A stretch of DNA of 12,120 bases. It comes from Dunaliella salina (lineage: Eukaryota; Chlorophyta; Chlorophyceae; Chlamydomonadales; Dunaliellaceae). The stretch covers positions 30,087-42,206 of the forward strand of contig MU070340.1 of assembly GCA_002284615.2 (NCBI GenBank), read 5' to 3'. A model generated the notes under the pieces. The model made no database searches, was not told the DNA's origin, and was given only the letters and a program-made list of their open reading frames with translations. Shown piece after piece: positions 6,768-12,120 of this stretch; position 1 is the first letter of the stretch; the number at the start of each line of letters is the position of its first letter. A program made the position numbers and the translations under genes.

Positions 6768-7651
6768 CTCTCAAAGAACAAACCAATGTCCTCAAGTTTC
6801 ACACGGACACTCTTTACAATGGCAAACATGCCAGACGCTTCAGTGGCTACCCTGGGTCTTCTCTTTGCCCTCTTTGTGGTACACCTGATAGCACCTCCCA
6901 TACCCTACTCAGATGCACTCACCCACAGATAAACAGGATGAATATCAATCGCCACCATCAAGCACTCAGCATTTGTGGTGAAGCAATAAGCAAAGGAGAC
7001 TTTGGGTCTTATATCGTCTCTATAGATGCATGTAATACAGAGAGGCTACGCTCCCTGGATTTGGAAATTCCAAACACTGTCCATCGACACATTCCACATT
7101 GGCTGTTTCCATCCAGACAACCACCACACACACAGCTCAGTCGCCCTGATGGCATTTTAGTTTTACCCCTTAAAGGCAAAGACTCCACACATCTCCCGCA
7201 GGATATGAATCCCAGAGACAGAGATATCCACCTCATTGAGCTCAAATTTTGTTCTGACACCAAACCCGAACAAACTCTCCACACTGCGAAAAATCAGCAC
7301 AAACACACCATTGAAAGCTTACGCACTAGATCTTTCCGGGGCACACACCGTAATAACAGAGTCACACTACATACCATACTAATTGGAGTTGCAGGAACTA
7401 TCTTCAATCCCTACACTATTGATCCCCTCTGCAAACTTGGCCTAACCAAAGACAAAGCTCACAAAACTGCCAGAGAACTCCACTATCACGCTGTTAAGTC
7501 CCTAACAAAAATTCACGACACCAAAAATGCCATCCAATTCATTAACACAAGCAATGGGGGTTTGGGGGAGGGGGCTACAGGGAGGGCTGCGTACAGGATA
7601 GCGAGGCGTGCAGCCGGATGGATGGCCGACGACCCGCCGGACCCTCATTAG
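6768..7651 (+). CDS. Family B LINE C-terminus: zinc knuckle, nuclease-like domain, PPDPH tail
   Basis: The frame is open from the end of the inserted fragment to the stop at 7649-7651. An apparent upstream start at 6638 lies in the insert and is artefactual. In order: LKFHTDTLYNGKHARRF; a knuckle CPLCGTPDSTSHTLLRC (CX2CX7HX4C, Cys at 6866-6868, His at 6899-6901, last Cys at 6914-6916); SRPDGILVLPL with Asp at 7148-7150; HLIELKFCSDTKPE with Glu at 7238-7240, 30 residues after the Asp, and Lys at 7244-7246; a Gln-His helix; VTLHTILIGVAGTIFNP; and DDPPDPH. A knuckle followed by PD...ExK resembles the restriction-like endonucleases of R2- and Dualen-type LINEs. The assignment to PD-(D/E)XK is inference from motif order. 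The Gly/Arg-rich insert before DDPPDPH is variable among copies. Confidence 0.82.
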
Positions 7652-7764
7652 CTGGGCTGCTCATAGCTAGCCTTCTTTGGTGGGGCTCACTGTTAGTGCC
7701 AGTGCTAACTGTTGGGTCTTTCCTCAATGCACGCTGGTGAGTACCAGCGTAGACTTTACTTTAC
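7652..7764 (+). other. 3'UTR of the 6131-7764 LINE with perfect hairpin and pyrimidine tail
   Basis: ACGCTGGT (7731-7738) and ACCAGCGT (7743-7750) form an 8-bp stem around a GAGT tetraloop. AGACTTTACTTTAC follows immediately and ends the element. The UTR also matches the fragment at 2214-2335. The stem is probably the structure recognised by the element's RT (inference). Confidence 0.75.
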
Positions 7765-7828
7765 AGCAGTCAATCAGCCTGAGTCTCGGGCTGTAGGCCA
7801 ACCCTTGTAATCCTTGTGACCCTTGTAA

Positions 7829-7899
7829 GTGGGGCTCACTGTTAGTTTCAGCTCCGACTGTTGGGTCATTCTTGAATGCACGCTGGTTGTGTCCAGCGT
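7829..7899 (+). repeat. Second copy of the LINE 3' end, 149 bp downstream of the first
   Basis: This 71-base stretch (GTGGGGCTCACTGTTAG...) matches 7680-7750 along its length. It includes a 7-bp version of the hairpin (ACGCTGG at 7880-7886, CCAGCGT at 7893-7899) and a following GTAAGC. It may be another 5'-truncated insertion of the same subfamily or a segmental duplication; no TSD is evident. The spacer holds three 9-base CCTTGTAA-like repeats (7802-7828). Confidence 0.75.
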
Positions 7900-7908
7900 A
7901 AGCAATCA

Positions 7909-8207
7909 CTTTTCAAATGGTTGCGAGGGTATGGGCACCAGGCCAAAATAAACATTTTTGGAGGGGCTTGGCTTCAAAATCAACACTTATCAGTGGGGGG
8001 AAAGATGACTAACACTGGACGGGAGTGTAAGGAAACATGATTAAACGCAGTGAAGGTCTGTGAGCATATACATGAGATCAGCACGCTCAGTAATGCTTAT
8101 GGACAGCTGTCACAGCTGTGCACGGTCTACACCTTTTATTATAAAGCTGGCTGGATCGTGATTTTCTTTAGGAAAATCTCACTCCAACCTTTTCCTGCTC
8201 TCATTTT
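7909..8207. other. Unassigned sequence; adjoining palindromes at 8102-8120
   Basis: Nothing coding is recognised. GACAGCTGTC (8102-8111) and CACAGCTGTG (8111-8120) are two perfect 10-base palindromes sharing one base. Both are E-box-like (CAGCTG), with no evidence of function. The stretch ends at the target site of the next LINE copy. Confidence 0.5.
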
Positions 8208-8221
8208 TTACTCTCTGTTCC

Positions 8222-8761
8222 AGCAGGCCTGATGCTCTATTGGTTGTTCCTCTGAAAAGAGCGTCTAGGTCGGATCCTCGTTATGAATTGAGAAGTGCAG
8301 GGGGGCGCGTGGGAAACAGGTAGGACTCAGCGCCAGCCACAGCCACTCCACCCACATCCAAGGCTCGTGACCCCAGTCAGCTCCACCCAGATCAGAGACA
8401 CATCCACCTTGTAGAAGTCAAGTACTGTGAGGACACACGGCCCAACAGCCAGCTTGAGGCCTCCAAGCAGCAGCACCGCGACCTTTGTTGTCATCTTTCT
8501 AGAGCCTCAGCTCAAGTCACCCTCCGTACTATCCTGTTAGGTGTAGGAAGAGTCATCTACATCCCACACACATTGGAGCCTCTAAAGGAGCTTGGTCTTG
8601 ACACTTACAAAGCCACCAAGCTTGCTCGGAAGCTTCATGCTCATTCTATCCTGTATGCCTACAAACTTGCCAGCACCAGACGCGCTATTGAAAACTCTTT
8701 ATTCAACTCTCAACAAGGTCAGGCACGGGATACTGCCAGTAACCCTCCTGATCCCCACTGA
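8222..8761 (+). pseudogene. Family B LINE C-terminal coding region with one stop
   Basis: One frame carries RPDALLVVPLKRASRSD (Asp at 8231-8233), an in-frame TAG at 8321-8323, then HIHLVEVKYCEDTRP (Glu at 8414-8416, Lys at 8420-8422). It continues with EASKQQHRDL, VTLRTILLGVGRVIYIPHT, LHAHSILYAYKLASTRRAIE and NPPDPH, with a stop at 8759-8761. The PD and ExK motifs are both retained. The gap between them is about twice that of the 6768-7651 copy and low in complexity. The single stop and the missing upstream domains make it non-functional. GVGG has become GVGR. Confidence 0.83.
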
Positions 8762-8791
8762 CTTCTTTCTTCTGTTTTCTCTCGGAGAAGA

Positions 8792-8821
8792 GGATACACG
8801 GCGCCTCGGCCCTAGGTATCC
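8792..8821 (+). other. 3'UTR hairpin GGATAC/GTATCC
   Basis: GGATAC (8792-8797) and GTATCC (8816-8821) can pair. Both arms are preserved in the reversed copies at 3233-3424 and 6509-6767. The loop is GC-rich and contains GGCGCC. Confidence 0.55.
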
Positions 8822-8932
8822 CCTTTTCCTTAATTGATGTGGGGAGTGTTTTCACTGCCTGTGTAGTTTTTCTTTTCTTTACTTTCTGTTGTCAGGCAGG
8901 TCAGGTCTTCTGAAGTACAGTTGCTTAACGCT

Positions 8933-8968
8933 TGAAGTTTGAATTTAGACTGAAGTTTGAATTTAGAC
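8933..8968. repeat. Perfect tandem duplication, 18 bp x 2
   Basis: TGAAGTTTGAATTTAGAC occurs twice without change, at 8933-8950 and 8951-8968. The sequence is A/T-rich and no function is evident. Confidence 0.97.
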
Positions 8969-9652
8969 TGACAACCAGCAGGCCTTTACTTTGGCTTTGT
9001 TACTTTTCATAGGCAGGTATGGGATACATCATCAGCAGAGCAGCTAGCACAGCAGCAATGATCAAATTCACATGTCTTCACTCCAGCAAATCAAAGGAGA
9101 GAGGAGGATGCAATGCATTGGGTTGCAGATGACGAAAGCACTAAATGCAGACCGAAGAGTGGTGCACATGTATTTGTTGGGTCCATGGTACTACCTGATA
9201 CCTTATGAGAAATCAGTTTGCAGTCAACAACCTAAAAAACCAGCAGAGCAAACATTTTGGCAGCTTGAAGTCACCAATTCAGTGTAGGAATTTGTAAGTA
9301 AGGGTCATACAGGCGGGAAAAAGGAATCTTGATGCAATGCAAGTCTTTCTCCATACCAAGTTAAGTTCAACAGCTTGCACATGTTAGTGTGATCGCCTTG
9401 CGCTCAGGGCGTGAGGCCCCACTGTGCACACCAGAATCCTTTGACCAGCAAGGTTGGGGGCAAGGCATGCTTCTCACAACTCAGTGCCTTTCTCCTGCAA
9501 GTCCAACTTGAGTCCCACTTATCACGGGCTTCTTACTCATAAGATACACACCTCAAAAACGAGTTCCCGCCCCAAACATGCACCTAAGAGCGAAGTGCAA
9601 GCCAGCCTGGCCAGTCAATGCACGGAGACAACGACAAGCCTGCATCTGTCGC
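8969..9652. other. Unassigned stretch
   Basis: I see no coding region, RNA gene or transposon signature. The open frames present are short and have no recognisable motif. The sequence becomes C-rich from about 9540. Confidence 0.5.
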
Positions 9653-9807
9653 TCAGGTGCCTGGTGCCCCCATGCCTGCAGCCCCCCCTGCCAGGTGCCG
9701 CAACGAATACGGACTGATGTACTTAGAGCCTCCCTTAGACCCTGCGTTGTTGGCCTTAAACTTGTAGGTCCCCCCCCCCATGCCCGCACCGCCACCCTGG
9801 TCTTGCC
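9653..9807 (-). CDS. Candidate terminal exon, Gly-rich tail (unrecognised)
   Basis: On the minus strand an AG acceptor-like site (CACACAAGCAG at about 9808-9818) precedes an open stretch. It encodes a Gly-rich run (GGGAGMGGGTYKFKANN), then AGSKGGSKYISPYSLRHLAG, and ends GMGAPGT with a stop at 9653-9655. Mixed Gly, Lys and aromatic residues look more protein-like than the overlapping plus frame. The reading is still only compositional: no domain is recognised, the splice site is a guess, and GC-rich DNA gives long open frames by chance. Confidence 0.22.
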
Positions 9808-9831
9808 CTGCTTGTGTGGCGCCCAGCTTCA

Positions 9832-9965
9832 GGCTTGCCAGCGTTGTGGTTTGGCCTACCAACAGCCCATTTGCCACCTGCAGTTGCAAAGGTCGCAACA
9901 AGAACAGGAGGTTGGACATTTTTGCGCCCCTGGGGCTTGCCAGCATTGTGTATGGCCAACCACCA
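9832..9965. repeat. Direct repeat pair of about 30 bp
   Basis: GGCTTGCCAGCGTTGTGG... at 9832-9861 recurs as GGCTTGCCAGCATTGTGT... at 9934-9965, with a few substitutions and a short gap. It is an imperfect dispersed direct repeat about 102 bp apart, with no coding meaning I can defend. Confidence 0.7.
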
Positions 9966-10950
9966 CAATGATTGTGACCAGCACTTTGTGGGAGGCACAA
10001 CAGAGTCAGAAATCCTGATCAAGATGCAATGAAATTATTGTCAGGGAGGATGAAGGAAAGGGCATAGGGGGAGACACCTATGAGTTCAAATTACTCACCC
10101 CTTGCACCGGGTCGAAGTAGGGGGAAAGGCGGAGCCAGAAAGATGAAACTGAGGTAAGCAAAAAGTATGAGAGTGGGGCAAGCTCACTTTTCTGCATTGC
10201 TGCTGTGCAGACCTAGACACTCTGCAAGCTTCGGGAAAAGGACCTAATTTCGCCACACTTTGGCATTCTCCACAACCTTCAACCTCTCAATAAATGGCAA
10301 TGATGAAGCCAATGCTTTTTTGCTACAGGCAGGGCCCTGGCTAGAGCTCCAGGGGCTGTGTCTGGTATCATGGCGTAGGAAATAGTGAGCCGTTAATGCC
10401 AAAGTTTCAAACCTCGCACTGCACACTCGGTCACTCTTTGGCATTCTCCACCTTTTTCTTGGACGAGGAATGCGCGCATGGAGACACTCACTGCGCGTTG
10501 GACCTGGCCCAGAGCCCAACAACTGCCAGAATTTGGACCCTGCGCTTTGCTGCCCAAATGTTATATGGCTCAAAAGGACTGATCAAGTGTTGATACCAAA
10601 CTAGCGGACCTTACCACAGACAAGTAGTCAGTTGGTGACATCATATCCCTTGAGCAGACCATTGAAGGCTCTTGTGGCTTGGCTATCAGTGCTATCAGCC
10701 ATGTGCAGGGACATGATCCAATGTGAAGAGGATGCACAGCACACACGTGGAGGTAGGGGGGGAGCAGCCCTGAGGAACATCGCTTTTGATAGGCGTGCAG
10801 GAGGCTTGACCCACATCCCTGTGCTGCCTCTGCCTTCAACAACAGGTGCTCGGTGCAACTCGAAATTGCGGATCACCGTTGCGTCATTGAGGGGAGCCCT
10901 GGATTACTGCTACGCCATGGACAAAACCAGGCACACACAGGGGAAAGCAT
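9966..10950. other. Unassigned stretch with a small repeat trio
   Basis: CACACTTTGGCATTCTCCAC (10254-10273) recurs at 10432-10451 with one mismatch. Its core appears inverted at 10395-10404 (AATGCCAAAG). Overlapping open frames exist on both strands, but none has a recognised domain. A consensus-like donor CA/GTGAGT occurs on the minus strand near 10490, without a convincing exon. Confidence 0.45.
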
Positions 10951-10956
10951 CCACAC

Positions 10957-11145
10957 CTTGCTGTTGTTGCTGGGGCCTGTGGCCCCGTACTTTGCCCCTG
11001 CCAGCTGCTGCTGGCGCTTGGAGGTGCTGCCACCCCCACCTCCAGCCTTGGCCGCCCCCTGCTTGCTGTAGCCACTGGTCGCAGCCCCACCAGCCGCGCC
11101 ATCATGGCCACCATAAATTCCAGAGGCGGGCATGAGGCCCCGCCG
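10957..11145 (-). CDS. Candidate internal exon, Gly/Ala-rich (unrecognised)
   Basis: On the minus strand an acceptor-like GATCGCAG (11146-11153) and a donor-like AAG/GTGTGG (boundary 10957/10956) bracket exactly 189 open bases, or 63 codons. They encode RRGLMPASGIYGGHDGAAGG, then SGYSKQGAAKAGGGGGSTSK and QQQLAGAKYGATGPSNNSK. The low-complexity Gly/Ala/Ser/Gln composition is common in algal proteins. No domain is seen and no linkage to 9653-9807 is demonstrated. It overlaps a longer plus-strand open frame of Cys/His/Pro-rich, unlikely composition. Confidence 0.25.
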
Positions 11146-11220
11146 CTGCGATCAACAGCGCATGCATCAGGCATAGCATTTTTGAGGGGCACTGCACTCA
11201 GCCACATCTTGCCTGCGATA

Positions 11221-11244
11221 CATGGCATGCGACTGCGTGCCATG
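11221..11244. repeat. Inverted repeat CATGGCA/TGCCATG
   Basis: Perfect 7-bp arms (11221-11227, 11238-11244) flank a 10-base spacer just upstream of the minisatellite. It may mark the array edge or be chance. Confidence 0.6.
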
Positions 11245-11250
11245 CACATG

Positions 11251-11521
11251 CATCAGGAAAAAAAGAGTGAGGTGCCACATGCCAGGCGCAGGCCATTGCA
11301 GTGAGCGTCAGGAAGAAAAGAGTGAGGTGCCACATGCCAGGCGCAGGCCACTGCAGTGAGCATCAGGGAAAAAGAGTGAGGTGCCACATGCCAGGCGCAG
11401 GCCATTGCAGTGAGCATCAGGGAAAAAGAGTGAGGTGCCACACGCCAGGCGCAGGCCATTGCAGTGAGCATCAGGAAAAAGAGTGAGGTGCCACATGCCA
11501 GGTGCAGGCCATTGCAGTGAG
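11251..11521. repeat. Minisatellite, five tandem units of 53-55 bp
   Basis: Unit starts are 11251, 11306, 11361, 11415 and 11469, with lengths 55, 55, 54, 54 and 53. Each begins CATCAGG (CGTCAGG in unit 2), then an A-rich run whose length accounts for the size differences, then GAGTGAGGTGCCACA, GCCAGG and GCAGTGAG. Point differences are few, so the array is young or homogenised. Open frames across it on the minus strand are repeat translations. Confidence 0.97.
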
Positions 11522-11587
11522 CACACCATTCACACACAGTGCATCAGGCAATGCATCAGGCTAACTACAAACGGTGCATCGCGTTAT

Positions 11588-11625
11588 TGAGGCGCCACAT
11601 GCCGGGTGCAGGCCACTGCAGTAAG
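11588..11625. repeat. Detached degenerate minisatellite unit
   Basis: TGAGGCGCCACATGCCGGGTG and the following GCAGGCCACTGCAGTAAGC match most of one unit of the array, from which they are separated by 66 bases. This is an older copy left outside the homogenised core. Confidence 0.85.
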
Positions 11626-11836
11626 CAAACAAATGTCACACAATGCCTGTCTGGTACATAGGGCTGTAGGACCGGCTGCTTTTGTCGAAGGCAGGCAGCA
11701 GAGCCTGCCCAAGTACTGATGTCCGGAACAAAGTCAGGACGAATGAGCAATTTGCAGGAGGGGGACATGACGAGGCCTTGCCCTGCAGCAGCAGGAGCAA
11801 CCTGAAAGATAGCTCCAAATTTGCCGAACATATGAC

Positions 11837-11935
11837 TAGGGATCGGCGTTGGCCTATAGCGCTATATCGCGTATAGCGCTATATAGCGCTATATAGCGCT
11901 ATAAAATTTTGGAATATAGCGCATGCTAAAATTGA
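11837..11935 (+). mobile_element. hAT-like transposon terminus with palindromic subterminal array
   Basis: TAGGGATCGGCG at 11837-11848 resembles the start of hAT-superfamily inverted repeats (YAGGG...). A subterminal region follows in which the palindrome TATAGCGCTATA occurs at 11855-11866, 11872-11883, 11882-11893 and 11892-11903. The last three overlap with a 10-bp period. A partial copy lies at 11914-11922. Short subterminal palindromes are the usual transposase binding pattern for hAT elements. No matching reverse terminus is found before the window end, so the element would continue outside. The assignment is inference. Confidence 0.5.
11872..11903. repeat. 10-bp palindromic tandem array (TAGCGCTATA)
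   Basis: Three tandem units, each self-complementary, so that a single strand can fold on itself. One further unit stands apart at 11855-11866. Confidence 0.93.
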
Positions 11936-12010
11936 GTACGGCAAAAAACCGTCATCGGCACGCCGTTATGCTCGATTCTGTGTTGCATGCTAGTCAAACG
12001 TCATTTTTGA

Positions 12011-12049
12011 AAGCACTTATGTGTCAAGGGAAGCACTTATGTGTCAAGG
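12011..12049. repeat. Tandem duplication, 20-bp period
   Basis: AAGCACTTATGTGTCAAGG occurs identically at 12011-12029 and 12031-12049. It lies in the region that may be internal to the hAT-like element. Confidence 0.95.
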
Positions 12050-12120
12050 AAAGCTGCTGGGGAGAGGCAAGGAGCCTGGACCTGGAGGAGAGCTCTCACT
12101 CCATCACATGTGAGTGTACA

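Larger units (their letters stand above)
6131..7764 (+). mobile_element. Family B LINE copy, longest in the window, itself interrupted
   Basis: The plus-strand copy begins within the C-terminal end of an RNase H domain and runs through linker, zinc knuckle, nuclease-like region, conserved C-terminus (stop 7649-7651) and a 3'UTR. The UTR has a perfect hairpin and ends in GCGTAGACTTTACTTTAC. It is split by a reversed family B fragment at 6509-6767. Without that fragment and one TSD copy, the coding frame is open from 6131 to 7651. It is therefore one of the least decayed copies. It is 5' truncated inside RNase H, and no TSD for the whole copy was found. Confidence 0.88.
8220..8880 (+). mobile_element. 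Family B LINE copy, 5' truncated, with about 10-bp TSD
   Basis: This 661-bp plus-strand copy starts just before SRPDALLVVPLKR and ends in GTGTAGTTTTTCTTTTCTTT. ACTCTCTGTT (8210-8219) and ACTTTCTGTT (8881-8890) flank it as a TSD with one mismatch; T runs may extend it. The UTR is nearly identical to that of the 6509-6767 insert, so these two and the 3233-3424 fragment form one subfamily. Confidence 0.87.

Noticed and set aside
8160..8222. TTTTTTACTCTCTGTTCCAG as an intron 3' splice site before the RPD motif
   Set aside because: The matching ACTTTCTGTT after the LINE tail at 8881 shows this is the target-site duplication.
10628..10730. Minus-strand LLKGYDVTN resembling the LKGFDQATN block of LSm proteins
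   Set aside because: Only about nine residues match, no other Sm-fold motif is in frame, and a stop follows directly.
10632..11135. 167-codon plus-strand open frame
   Set aside because: Cys/His/Pro/Trp-rich low-complexity composition antisense to a better Gly-rich frame; no domain recognised.
11251..11521. CRISPR-like array
   Set aside because: The whole unit is repeated, with no unique spacers, in a eukaryotic context.
11253..11537. Minus-strand 94-codon open frame with repeated SLMLTAMACAWHVAPHSF
   Set aside because: It is the translation of the minisatellite in different frames; the A-run length changes shift the frame between units.

Overview
The window is a eukaryotic nuclear repeat graveyard with no complete host gene. 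It contains no bacterial operons, Shine-Dalgarno sites, tRNAs or rRNAs. It holds a CA microsatellite, microsatellite-tailed retroelements with target-site duplications (TSDs), plant/alga-type TTTAGG-like repeats, a minisatellite and MITE-like elements. Base composition is close to balanced. The retroelement proteins resemble the RNase-H-bearing LINEs I associate with green algae, so a chlorophyte of moderate GC (Dunaliella-like) is my guess. The species cannot be fixed from the sequence.

Layout. Positions 1-83 are (CA)n. A doubtful exon candidate lies at about 255-647. Positions 648-2130 hold nothing recognised. From about 2135 to 8880 lies a nested stack of non-LTR retrotransposons of two families. 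Family A, the oldest host element, is a plus-strand LINE with a reverse transcriptase (2471-3232), a post-RT region (3637-3870 and 5485-5872) with a CX2CX9HX4C knuckle, and a C-terminus (5918 to about 6130). Family B carries an RNase H end, a CX2CX7HX4C knuckle, a candidate PD-(D/E)XK nuclease and a strongly conserved C-terminus ending PPDPH or PPDPY. It occurs at least seven times: about 2135-2335, 3233-3424 (-), 3871-5095 (-), 5112-5484 (+), about 6131-7764 (+), 6509-6767 (-, inside the previous copy) and 8220-8880 (+).

Several insertion boundaries can be fixed by TSDs: AGAGGATA, TTTTTAAA (weak), CTATGCAAAAAG, CTCTCAAAGAA and ACTYTCTGTT. Conceptual removal of the inserts at 3871-5095, 5112-5484, 5885-5917 and 6509-6767 restores continuous host reading frames. 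This gives a relative insertion chronology. Family B copies end not in poly(A) but in GCGTAG followed by a T/C-rich tail (TTTTC-like), preceded by 3'UTR hairpins.

A roughly 200-bp element with terminal inverted repeats and a telomere-like core sits at 3436-3636. From 8890 to 11830 the DNA is unlike the transposon stack. It contains short direct repeats, two doubtful Gly-rich minus-strand exon candidates and a five-unit 53-55-bp minisatellite (11251-11521). A hAT-like terminus followed by a 10-bp palindromic array starts at 11837 and runs toward the window end.

The genes do not form a pathway. Families A and B would each have encoded self-mobilising retrotransposition proteins, but every copy seen is 5' truncated or frameshifted and presumably inactive.
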